A stretch of 12,015 bases of DNA, taken from Kalaharituber pfeilii. Its lineage: Eukaryota; Ascomycota; Pezizomycetes; Pezizales; Pezizaceae. The stretch's first letter is position 1. Each line of letters starts with the position of its first letter. The stretch covers positions 1 to 12,015 of the forward strand of contig WHUZ01000320.1 in NCBI GenBank assembly GCA_015179045.1, in the 5' to 3' direction. The notes beneath the pieces are model-generated. The model had not been told where the DNA came from. It saw nothing but the letters and a program-made list of their open reading frames with translations, and searched no databases. A program made the position numbers and the translations under genes. This document shows, piece by piece, positions 1-7,590 of this stretch.

Positions 1-1595
1 ATGTATTAGGTAAGCAGGTCAAGTCTAAGTTGATTGCTATCAGCTCCAGTCATCCAGAAGTATGATTGAAGCTAGTGGAAAAAATCGTTCACTTTGTTCT
101 ATTGTCTGTTAAAAGTTGGTATATTGACACGGAAAGAGACTTTTGGCTCTTCCTGAGGTGGAGAGGGGTCTCTTGGTGGAGGAGGTTGTCATCCACCAAA
201 GGGAGGTCTGCTACCACCACTGCTACAAGGATCTGTAGAAGGAGGTGAGTCACCACCAGGAGGGGCCGGAGGACCCAGAGGTCCAGCAGGAGAGGCCGGA
301 GATGGAGAAGTATTTCCAAAGGGTCTAGCTAGATTCGGCTGCTTTGCTTAGGCCAGTTTTATGAGGGTCCCAAGTGTAGTTACTACTTTATTGAATTCAG
401 TGATGAGGGGGTTGATTTGGCTAGTGAATTCCATCACGAGGTCCTTCCTTTGTTGCTGAAGAGCCTTCATGAACTTTATGTCTAAGGCAGCCCATTGTTG
501 ATCTAAGTGGTTGTTGAAGTCGTTATACTGCTGTTGCATATGACTCAGGAGTTTATTCTTCAGGGCTTCTAAGTTGTACACAGTGATCTCCTGGTCATTC
601 TTCCTTTGCTGATGGTACTGGATCTGGAAGTTCACCATGTCAGTGAGTGCCTTTTAAGCTTCATCAAAGATCTATTCTGTGACTTCCTTTAGTTTCTAAG
701 CTCTCTCGTTTGCTGTCTTTCGGAAGGCTGCCATTTCCAGTGTTTCTTTATAGGCTTTAGCTACCTTCTTTGATGCTGTAGGGGCTAGTGTAGGGGTCCG
801 GTGTACCAGCTTCTTTCCCTTTGAGGAAGATAAAGATGAAGGTCCTTACATGGACTCAAACACCTGCGAAAGCGATCCTCTTGGTTTCGGTGATTGCACT
901 TCTGAAATCTCAAGGAAGGTAGGGGCTTGTTGTAGAGACAAGTACGGCGTTGACTGGCTCTCCTGTTGCCAGAGGTATTGTTGTTGGGCATACCATGCCG
1001 GAGGATATTCTGATGCAGGGAGTAATGGTTGGAATTGCATGTACTATATTTCTTGTTGGGGTATCTCTGCTGGTTTAATTGCCTTGAGGATTGTGGCTCC
1101 AAGTAATAGTTTGGGTACATAGGCAACCAGAGGAGTCTCTATAGATTCGTACTTGGGATTAGCTTCAATGGACTCATAGATGGAGTGTTCATATTCCTCT
1201 GAATCCTCAAAAGGGTAGTTACCAAGTGGGGAGGTGATCTCTATGAAGTCATCTTAGGGGACTTCCAATACCATAGTTCATGTGAGTCTTGCTCTTTGTA
1301 CAGAAGAGAGATGCGAGCAGGCGATATCTAGTTCTCGTCGGGTAGTATTTAGCTGTACTACTAGTTAGTGGATATGCTCATCAGTAGCTAGTCGAAGCCA
1401 GTGGCCTTCATCAACCTCTTGCCACAAAAATTCAACATCAGTATGGAGTTGTTCTTGTTGCAACTGCTGCGACGTAAGCTTATCATAGTAGAAGTTAACT
1501 TGCTCTCTTAGTTCTTGCATGCGAGTTAGTAGATTGTAGTCATCAGCAATTATCAGGCACACAATTAGTATGATCAGAACTAGGACATGGAGCAT
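1..1595 (-). pseudogene. Family A gag polyprotein remnant, copy 1 (about 532 codons, 13 in-frame stops)
   Basis: Read from the ATG at 1593-1595, 28 bases inside the LTR end, one frame continues to base 1 with no net indel but about 13 stop codons. Nearly all of these are explained by CAA/CAG or TGG codons changed by a transition. Visible parts in order are a hydrophobic start (MLHVLVLIILIVCLIIADDY), a Gln/Glu/Leu-rich coiled-coil-like stretch, an acidic Ser/Glu segment near 1200-1140, a Gln-rich patch near 1000-930, a second coiled-coil-like stretch at 638-350 and a Pro/Gly/Ser linker at about 330-150. The start of a capsid-like domain (KVNDFFH, then LRLDLL) lies at 90-10. The same layout recurs in copies 2 and 3, which identifies the frame. 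The protein would have formed the virus-like particle in the cytoplasm. Several long open stretches on other frames here are shadows. Confidence 0.82.
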
Positions 1596-1612
1596 GGGGA
1601 TAAATAGAAGTT

Positions 1613-1621
1613 TAGCGATGT
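1613..1621 (-). promoter_or_regulatory. Possible self-priming primer-binding site, copy 1
   Basis: Just inside the 5' LTR, on the minus strand, is ACATCGCTA. No TGG-type tRNA primer site is seen at the LTR edge. The LTR contains, downstream of its TATA box, TAGCGGTGT (1753-1761, minus strand), which can pair with all nine bases if one G-T wobble is allowed. Tf1/sushi chromoviruses are known to prime reverse transcription with the 5' end of their own mRNA, and this arrangement would fit. Copy 2 has an equivalent pair. The transcript start is not known, so this is inference. Confidence 0.4.
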
Positions 1622-1800
1622 AATATTACTGCCAGGTACTTCACTATTGCTAAGTGGTAGTAGTCCGGTACTTATGGTATGGCTAAAGGCAAGTGACAAA
1701 GAAGAGCAGGTGAAAGGTATATGATAGACATAGAGTTTTAGTAAAACTTAGAACACCGCTAGTGTCTTTATTCTTTATAACTAATAGCGGGCAGCTGAGG

Positions 1801-1808
1801 CTTATATA
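1801..1808 (-). promoter_or_regulatory. TATA box in LTR L1
   Basis: TATATAAG on the minus strand lies in the LTR, about 40 bases upstream of the TAGCGGTGT segment proposed to be near the transcript start. The position is conserved in L3 (TATATAAG) and in L2 (TATATGAG). It probably marks the U3/R promoter of family A. Confidence 0.5.
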
Positions 1809-2006
1809 GTAAGTGCCCATTATATATAACTCGTCAATAATTAATAATATGACTATAATGTGATAACACTATCTCGTAAAATAGATAAGTAAATATAGAA
1901 GCAGTTACATAATAAAAACATATAATAGTGCAGATTCCCTTTCTAAAACTAATAAGTAAGCAAAGCATTATCTATGTTGCAACCGTGCATTATTAGTAAA
2001 GGTATT

Positions 2007-2064
2007 GTAAGCGGCGCCAGTTGTAATGTAAGCAACGTAACTAGCACCATAAGCAACGGGCATG
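2007..2064 (-). repeat. 21-bp tandem units in LTR L1
   Basis: Nearly three imprecise 21-bp units (2007-2027, 2028-2048, 2049-2064), each beginning GTAAGC or ATAAGC on the plus strand. L3 and L2 carry about one unit fewer at the same place, accounting for most of the length difference between the LTRs. Confidence 0.5.
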
Positions 2065-2239
2065 TATTAGTGCAGTATACATACAAGAACTGACACATAC
2101 GTTTGTGAGGTAACCACCAAACAACCAAAGTATACCGCAGCTTACCTAGTATTGATCAGATACATCTTAGCAAGTCTTATAATGGTACGGAGGTGGTACC
2201 TTCCTGATATTTAGTAGGTCTTTACCTTTAGCCATAACA

Positions 2240-3982
2240 ACTACCAACTAAGTCAAAACCCTTTACCTTATCGACTTCCACTCTAGGGCTCTTAATCTTG
2301 GGAAGTGCAACTATCCTATCTATGACAAGGAACTTCTTGCCATAGTTGACTGCTTCTGCAAATCGTATACCTGGCTACAAGGTATCCATATTGATATATA
2401 TACTGACTATCACCACCTGACCTACTTTACCTTCAAGTAAAGGCTCAACTCCTAATAAGCAAACTGGTATATCAAACTATATGAGTTTGACTTTCTTATC
2501 TACTACTGGAAAGGATTCGATAATGAAAAGAGTAATGCATGAACTCGAAGGTCCGGTGATGAACCTATAGGACTAGAGGTACAATTACTTAAAGACAGGT
2601 AACTTCTAATCAATGGAGAACCTATCATACGAAACTACAACCTTAGTAGTATTAATGTTGACGACTAGGAAAGAAGAGAAAACAGGTTGTTGGTAGTCCC
2701 AAAACAATACCAGCCCGAAGTCATGAAACAATACTATGACTCAGATGTTGCTAGTAACTGAGAAGTGCACTGCACTCATAAAATAATCTCAAGAAACTTC
2801 TACTGGTATAGATAGAAGGAAGATACCCAGCACTATATTGCAGGTTGTACTCACTGTCAAAAGGCCAAAGCAGACAGACATCTACGCCAAACACAACTCA
2901 TACTAATGCCTACAGGTATCAAATTTTTTAAAGAAATTGTAATAAACTTTGTTGGAGAACTACTAGAGTCAGAAGGCTACAATATTATCCTTATCATTAC
3001 TGACTAGTTTACCAAAGTACAATAATATATACTGGCTAAAATAACTTGGACAGCTACAGACATTGCATTCATTTATATCAACAAGATATAGCAATACCAC
3101 AGCCTACCTCTGGCAATTACCTCTGACCATGGACCTCAATTTGCCTTGGCATGCTGGAAAGAGATAAACAATAAGCTTAACATCAAGCTCCAACTTTCCA
3201 TAGCCTACTATCCTCAGACCGATAGGCTCTCTGAAAGAGCTACCCAAACATGGAAGCAGTACCTTCATATCTTCTGTCACGATCGTCAAAACTATTGTAC
3301 TACTTGGCTACCTCTAGCTGAGTTCACCTATAACTCCTTACATGACTCTATCTACAGTTATATGCCCTTTAAAAGTTTATATAGATTCAACTCAAAGACT
3401 ATCCACATTTCAGATAACCATACCTTTACATCATCTGCAGCAGAAAACTGGCTCAACTGGATGACTACAGTTCATAATGACATCTACAACACTCTCAAGA
3501 AGATTAATGACAAGAGATCTCAACTTTATATTAAGAAATCTCAGCAATTTCGAGTAGGAGATTAAGTCCTCATTGACTAACATAACCTTTGGGTTATTGT
3601 TAGCAATAATAGAGTACTTAGTAATAAGTATATTAGTCTCTACAAGGTTAAGAGAGTTATTAGTCGGCATGCATATAAGTTTGACTTACTCTAAGGTATC
3701 CACCTATATAAAGTCATCTATACTAGTCTTCTGAAGCTATACTGAGTCCGAAACGAAGACCAAATAGACCTTGACGATGATGAAGAAGAACTCTATTATG
3801 ATATCGACCATGTCGTTGATAGTAGAAGAGTCTGAGGTCAGGTCAAATATCAAATCTGTTGGCAAGGGTACAATGAAGATGATGATATGTACAAACTACT
3901 TGTAAACCTTCAATGTAATATTGAACCATTCAGGGAGTTCTACAAGAATAACTTGTACATACTCAGAGACTCGAATATCTAA
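2240..3982 (+). pseudogene. Family A pol remnant: RNase H, integrase, chromodomain (17 in-frame stops)
   Basis: One plus-strand frame runs about 580 codons without an indel, ending at TAA 3980-3982, with about 17 internal stops. RNase H (about 2260-2450) shows FHSRAL, YDKELLAIV (catalytic Glu 2330-2332) and TDYHHL (Asp 2405-2407). The integrase zinc-binding region keeps the CxxC (Cys codons 2846 and 2855) before QKAKA, but both histidines appear lost. In the catalytic core the first Asp is Asn (AAC 2945-2947); the second Asp (3125-3127, SDHGPQF) and Glu (3233-3235, in LSERATQ) remain with the canonical 35-residue spacing. The longest open piece is 3146-3565. A chromodomain lies at about 3794-3958 (DSRRV, then WQGYNEDDDMY), which in this family targets integration to heterochromatin. 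The protein is dead in this copy. Confidence 0.9.
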
Positions 3983-4230
3983 AGGCTTTGAAATTCATAT
4001 AAGTACTATGTAAACTAGTGCTTAATATATTTAATACTATTGTGCAGGACATACTAGTCTCATTATTGGCTGTTAATACAAAAGTTATTAATGAACAAGT
4101 ACTATGCATTATAGTATGCTAAATTGCTTAGCTATAAAATATAACTTCACTAACCTACCAAAGGATCAATGATACTCTCAGATCGACTTAGTAGGCCTTC
4201 AGAATAAAGGACCTCTAAGACAGGGTATAA
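3983..4230 (+). other. 3' untranslated stretch and probable polypurine tract of copy 4
   Basis: About 250 AT-rich bases lie between the pol stop and the 3' LTR, with no coding signal. Just before the LTR a purine-rich patch around 4205-4228 (AGGACC, then AAGACAGGG) stands where the plus-strand primer should be. It is interrupted by pyrimidines, so the assignment rests mainly on position. Confidence 0.4.
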
Positions 4231-4826
4231 TGTTATGGCTAAAGGTAAAGACCTACTGAATATCGAGAAGGTACTACCTCTGTACTATTATAAGACTTGC
4301 TAGGATATATCTGATTAATACTAGGTGAGCTACAGTACACTTTGGTTGTTCAGTAGTTATTTCATAGATATGTATGTCAGTTTTTGTACATATACTGCAC
4401 TAATATATATATGGTCCTTATAAAGCAACTGGTATCACTTGCAATTCCTTTACTAATAATGCACAGTTGCAATATAGATAATGCTTCACTTGCTTATTGG
4501 TTTTAGAAAGGAGATCTACATTACCATATGTTTCTATTACATTACTATTTCTATATTTACTTATCTATTTTAGAAGATAGTATTATCACATTATAGTTAT
4601 ATTATTAATTATTGATGAGTTATGTATGATGGGTACTTACTATATGAGCCCCAGCTGCCTGCCATTAGTTATAAAGAATTAAGACACTAGCAGTATCCTA
4701 AGTTTTACTCAAAACTCTATATTTGTCATATACCTTTCATCCGCTCTTCTTTGTTACTTACTTTTAGCTATGCCATAAGTACCAGACTACTACCACTTAG
4801 CAATATTAAAGCGCCTAGTAGTAACA
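4231..4826 (+). repeat. Family A 3' LTR of copy 4 (L2, 596 bp)
   Basis: Starts TGTTATGGCTAAAGG and ends AGTAACA, giving a perfect 5-bp TGTTA/TAACA inverted terminus. It aligns in opposite orientation with L1 and L3, including the ends, the TATA region (TATATGAG, 4641-4648) and the proposed R segment (TAGCAGTAT, 4688-4696). The pol frame upstream makes it the 3' LTR. Confidence 0.88.
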
Positions 4827-4944
4827 ACCAGTCTGATACTTTACTCTTCATGCATTGGGTAAGTAGGTCGAGCCTTAATTGATGGCTATCAGCTCCAGTT
4901 ATTTGGAAGTATGAATGGAGCCAGTGGAAGAAATTATTAACCTT
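4827..4944 (-). pseudogene. Copy 2 gag, capsid-like fragment left of the MITE
   Basis: Read leftward from 4944, this is the start of the capsid-like region: KVNNFFHWLHSYF, a GADSH segment, LRLDLLTQC and KVSDW, with no stops. It matches copy 1 at about 90-1 and copy 3 at 8511-8640. The frame differs by one from the gag right of the MITE, exactly as expected from a 535-base insertion (MITE plus one target duplication). An open stretch continuing into the LTR and down to 4768 is an artefact of the copy 4 insertion at 4826/4827. The few codons shown to the right of 4945 come from the MITE. Confidence 0.82.
4937..4944. repeat. Target-site duplication, left of the MITE
   Basis: TTAACCTT directly before the MITE's TAGC end; the identical 8 bases follow its other end at 5472-5479. 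Confidence 0.85.
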
Positions 4945-5033
4945 TAGCATTCGCACTCGGTGTGAGTTGTGAGTCGGTTTTTTCTGAGTGAGTCAGTTTT
5001 CGGGTCAGTTTGTCACACTGGAAAACGTATTCA

Positions 5034-5121
5034 ACTCAGCTGCCGAGTGAGCTGGTATGAGTTGTATGTACGGCGTGACTGAGTCGGTATGATAATGTAC
5101 AACTACTACTCAGCAGTGAGT
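5034..5121 (+). repeat. MITE internal direct repeat, unit 1
   Basis: About 88 bases starting ACTCAGCTGCCGAGTGAG and containing AATGTACAACTACTACT near the end. Unit 2 is at 5311-5403. The two differ mostly by transitions. Confidence 0.65.
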
Positions 5122-5310
5122 CGTTATGAGCCAAGTAGTTTTCGCACCGAGTGTGAGTCGAGTCGGTACAGAGTTTCGTAGCATATGAATGGCCCATATA
5201 CAAATTCGATGTACAATGCCAATCAATGTATATAGCATTCACATGCGAGTTGGGTTGAGTTAGTAAGTAATGAAGTCGAGCCGGTTTGTTATGCCATTAC
5301 GCCGTACCCG

Positions 5311-5403
5311 ACTCGGCCGCCGAGTGAGCCGGGTCGGGTTGTATGTGTGGCACAACTAAGTTGGTGTGACAATGTACAACTACTACTTAGTTCCTGAGTG
5401 AGT
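5311..5403 (+). repeat. MITE internal direct repeat, unit 2
   Basis: Starts ACTCGGCCGCCGAGTGAG and contains AATGTACAACTACTACTTAG, matching unit 1 at an offset of about 277-282 bases. Each unit includes a palindromic centre around GCC(G)GAGTGAGC. Confidence 0.65.
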
Positions 5404-5471
5404 TTATAGTAGGGTTGGAGGAATTTTTTTAAAGGCTTATACCGACTCAGCTCACACCGATGCGAACGCTA

Positions 5472-5479
5472 TTAACCTT
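5472..5479. repeat. Target-site duplication, right of the MITE
   Basis: TTAACCTT directly after the MITE's GCTA end, identical to 4937-4944. Confidence 0.85.
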
Positions 5480-6970
5480 ATCCCCTTTCCCATTAAAGGT
5501 TAGTATATTAACTCAGAGTAGGACTTTTGGTTCTTATCAAGGTGGAGATAGATCTCTTGGTGGAGAAGGTCAATGTCTACTAGGAAGGGGGCTGCCGCCA
5601 CTGCTGCCACTACTCAGATCTGGGGGAAGTGGTAGATCACCACCGGGAAGAGCCACAGGAGGAGCCGGAGGCAGAGGAATGCTTCTAGAAGGTTTGACTG
5701 GACCTAGCTTCTTCGATTGGGCTAGCTGCACTAGAGTTTGGAATATATTTACCATTATATTGAAGCTGGTAATAAGAGAGTTGATTTGATTAATAAACTT
5801 CTGAGTGAGGTCAGTCTTTTACTGATTAAGAGCAGTTATGAACTTGGTATCCAAGTTGGCCTATTATTGGCTTAAGCAGTTATCAAAGTTATTATACTGC
5901 TATTGCATGTAACCTAGGAGTTTGTCCTTCAGGGCTTCCAGATTGTGTATGATAGTCTTCTGGTCGTCTTTCCTTTGTTTATGGTATTGAATCTAAAAGT
6001 TCACTATGTCAGTGAATATCTTCTGAGCTTCACTAGAGAGTTGTTCTATAACTTCCTTCAGCTTTTAGGCAGTCTTATTTGCTATCTTCTAGAAGGCTAC
6101 TATTTCCAGTATTTCTTTATAGGTTTTTGCCACCTTATTTAATCCTGCAGAGGCTAGTGTAGGGGTCCGGTATACTGGCTTCTTTCCCTTTGAGGAGGAT
6201 GAAGATGCAGATTCCTACATGGACTCAAATACTCATGAAAGCAATCCTCTCGGTTTTGGTGACTGTACTCCTGCAATCTTAGAGAAAGTGGGGGCTTATT
6301 GCAGTAGCAGATATAGTATTGACTGGCTTTGCTGTTGCCAGAGGTATTGTTGTTAGGCATACTACAACAGAGGATATTCTGATGTAGGAAGTAATGGTTA
6401 GAATCGTATATGAGATGTTCCTTATAGAAGTATCTCTACAGGCTTAATCGCCTTAGAAATTGTGGCTCTAGGTAATAGTCTGAGTACATACAGGACTAGA
6501 GGAGCTTCCATGGATTCATACTCAGGATTGGCTTTGATAGATTCATATATGGAGTCTTCATGTTCTTCTGATTCATTGAAGAATTGATTGTCGAGTGGGG
6601 AGGTAACCTCCATAGAATCATCTCAGGGAGCTTCTGATGCTATAGTTCACGTGAGCCTGGCTCTTTGCACAGGGGAGAGATGTGAGTAGACAATATCCAG
6701 TTCTGACTATATGGTATTCAGCTGTGATACTAGCTAGTAGATATGGTTACTGGTGGCTAATTGGAGCTAGTGGGCCTCGTCAACCTCTTGCTACAAAAAT
6801 TCAACATCGGTATGAAGTTGTTCTTGCTACAATTGCTGCAATGCAAGCTCGTCATGGTAGAAATTAACCTACTCTCTCAGTTCTTGCATGCAGGTTAGTA
6901 GGTTGTAGTCATTAGCAATTATTAGGCACACAATTAGTATGATTAGGAGTAGGATATAGAGTATCAGGAT
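5480..6970 (-). pseudogene. Copy 2 gag remnant, main part right of the MITE (about 26 in-frame stops)
   Basis: Read leftward from about 6970, one frame aligns throughout with copy 1 gag without a net indel. Landmarks are LIILIVCLIIANDYNLL at the start, MQELRE, QLHTDVEFL, an acidic SEEHEDSIYES segment (about 6580-6540), QQYLWQQQSQS and the VFESM-stop (6215-6217). These are followed by a coiled-coil-like stretch and a Pro/Ser/Gly linker (about 5700-5530), then VNILTFNGKGDKVN running into the MITE. The initiator ATG seen in copy 1 is ATA here. Most stops replace Gln or Trp codons of the other copies. Open stretches at 5460-5789, 5945-6142 and 6154-6360 are in other frames and are shadows. Confidence 0.82.
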
Positions 6971-6985
6971 AGAATAGGATAGAAG

Positions 6986-6993
6986 TAGCAGTG
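6986..6993 (-). promoter_or_regulatory. Possible self-priming primer-binding site, copy 2
   Basis: Just inside the L3 LTR the minus strand reads CACTGCTA, occupying the same place as ACATCGCTA in copy 1. Its complement TAGCAGTG resembles the LTR segment downstream of the TATA box (TACCAGTGT at 7126-7134 minus, TAGCAGTAT in L2). This supports, but does not prove, Tf1-like self-priming. Confidence 0.35.
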
Positions 6994-6996
6994 GAA

Positions 6997-7590
6997 TATT
7001 ACTGTCAGGTGCTTCAATATTGCTAAGCAGTAGTGGTCCAGCATATATGGTATAGCTAAAGGTAAGCAACAAAGAAGAGCAGGTGAAAGATACATGATGA
7101 ATATAGAGTTTAAGTAAAACTTAAGACACTGGTAGTATCTTAATTCTTTATAACTAATGGTAGAAGCTGAGGCTTATATATTAAGTACCCATTATATACG
7201 ACTCATTAATAATTAATAACATGATTGTAATATGATAATACTATCTTATAAAATTGATAAGTAAATATAGAAACAGTAATGTAATAGAAATATATGATAA
7301 CATAGATCCCCTTTCCAAAACTAATAACTAGGCAAAGCATTATCTATGTTGCAACTGTGTATTATTAGTAAAGGTATTATAAGCAATGCTAGTTGCAATA
7401 TAAGCAACATGCATATATTAGTGCAGTATATATACAAGAACTGATACATATGTCTGTAAAGTAACCACCGAACAACTAAAGTGTACTGCAGCTCACCTAG
7501 TATTGATCAGATACATCTTAGCAAGTCTTATAATAATATGGATGTAGTATCTTCCTGATATTTGATAGGTCTTTACCTTTAGCTATAATA
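6997..7590 (-). repeat. Family A 5' LTR of copy 2 (L3, 594 bp)
   Basis: Reads from 7590 (TATTATAGC, the transition-decayed form of TGTTATGGC) down to 6997 (AGTAATA). It aligns with L1 over its length; a TATATAAG box lies at 7173-7180 (minus strand). The gag remnant follows immediately to the left, making this a 5' LTR. Confidence 0.87.
7173..7180 (-). promoter_or_regulatory. TATA box in LTR L3
   Basis: TATATAAG on the minus strand, followed by CCTCAGCT as in L1. The same place in L2 reads TATATGAG. Confidence 0.45.

Larger units (their letters stand above)
1..2239 (-). mobile_element. Family A LTR retrotransposon, copy 1 (5' LTR plus gag, truncated by the window edge)
   Basis: This is a Ty3/gypsy-type element read right to left. 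Its 5' LTR occupies 1624-2239 and a gag remnant runs from 1595 to the window edge, so its pol and 3' LTR must lie further left if present. Its sequence is repeated in copy 2 at an offset of about 5370 bases and, on the other strand, in copy 3. The LTR start at 2239 abuts the middle of the copy 4 RNase H frame, which shows that copy 1 inserted into copy 4. The expected target duplication is the 5 bases 2240-2244 (ACTAC), whose partner is outside the window. It has the lowest stop density of the four copies, consistent with being the most recent insertion. Confidence 0.85.
1624..2239 (-). repeat. Family A 5' LTR of copy 1 (L1, 616 bp)
   Basis: The LTR reads from 2239 down to 1624. It starts TGTTATGGC and ends AGTAATA, the decayed form of a TGTTA...TAACA inverted terminus still seen in L2. 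It aligns along its length with L2 (opposite strand) and L3. It is about 20 bp longer than the other two because of an extra 21-bp unit near 2007-2064. It is AT-rich and encodes nothing. Confidence 0.88.
2240..4826 (+). mobile_element. Family A LTR retrotransposon, copy 4 (3' half: RNase H to 3' LTR)
   Basis: This holds the 3' part of a chromodomain-bearing Ty3/gypsy element: the end of pol, a short untranslated stretch and a 3' LTR (4231-4826) matching L1 and L3. The left end is cut inside the RNase H domain by the copy 1 LTR. The right end (TAACA at 4826) abuts ACCAG, which belongs to the copy 2 gag frame on the opposite strand. Copy 4 therefore inserted into copy 2, with 4827-4831 as the expected target duplication. 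Confidence 0.85.
4945..5471. mobile_element. hAT-like MITE (527 bp, non-autonomous DNA transposon)
   Basis: The ends are imperfect inverted repeats of about 32 bp. The left begins TAGCATTCGCACTCGGTGTG. The right, reverse-complemented, begins TAGCGTTCGCATCGGTGTGA, and both continue to a shared AGTCGGT. Identical 8-bp duplications TTAACCTT flank it, and both the 8-bp length and the TAG terminus are typical of hAT transposons. No coding frame of note is present, so it would need transposase from elsewhere. The interior is full of GAGTCGG/CCGAGT-like motifs and holds a partial internal duplication. It is visibly richer in CG than the surrounding retroelements. It sits in copy 2 gag at the codons for D-K-V-N. 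The superfamily is inferred from the ends alone. Confidence 0.85.
4827..7590 (-). mobile_element. Family A LTR retrotransposon, copy 2 (5' LTR plus gag, split by a MITE)
   Basis: Minus-strand element with its 5' LTR at 6997-7590 and gag running leftward to 4827, where copy 4 has inserted. A 527-bp MITE interrupts the gag. The LTR start at 7590 abuts the copy 3 gag frame on the other strand; the next 5 bases, 7591-7595 (TATAC), are the expected target duplication. The rest of this copy should lie left of the window. Confidence 0.83.

Noticed and set aside
66..319. Open stretches on both strands at 66-248 and 89-319
   Set aside because: Both lie over the Pro/Gly/Ser linker of copy 1 gag in other frames. 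The true frame, fixed by alignment with copies 2 and 3, reads through here with single stops.
850..1122. Plus-strand open stretch of 90 codons with many Cys and Gly
   Set aside because: Antisense to copy 1 gag; composition is explained by reverse-complemented gag codons, and the equivalent is broken in copy 2.
2240..2244. The words ACCAACTA beside both L1 and L3 as a shared target or extended LTR
   Set aside because: The adjacent bases belong to different reading frames (RNase H of copy 4, gag of copy 3) that continue smoothly from the LTR edge, so the match is coincidence.
3104..3289. Minus-strand open stretch across the integrase region
   Set aside because: Antisense shadow of a well supported integrase frame with D,D-35-E motifs on the plus strand; likewise 3431-3670.
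4768..4956. A continuous 62-codon minus-strand open frame
   Set aside because: It is a chimera: codons from the MITE end, then genuine copy 2 gag (4827-4944), then LTR L2 sequence beyond the copy 4 insertion point. Only the middle is coding ancestry.
5036..5242. Minus-strand open frame within the MITE
   Set aside because: His/Ser/Thr-rich translation of repeated GAGTCGG-type motifs; no protein features, and the element is plainly non-coding.
5460..5789. Plus-strand 109-codon open frame, Gly/Arg-rich
   Set aside because: It starts within the MITE terminus and crosses the insertion boundary into antisense gag linker, so it cannot be an ancestral gene.
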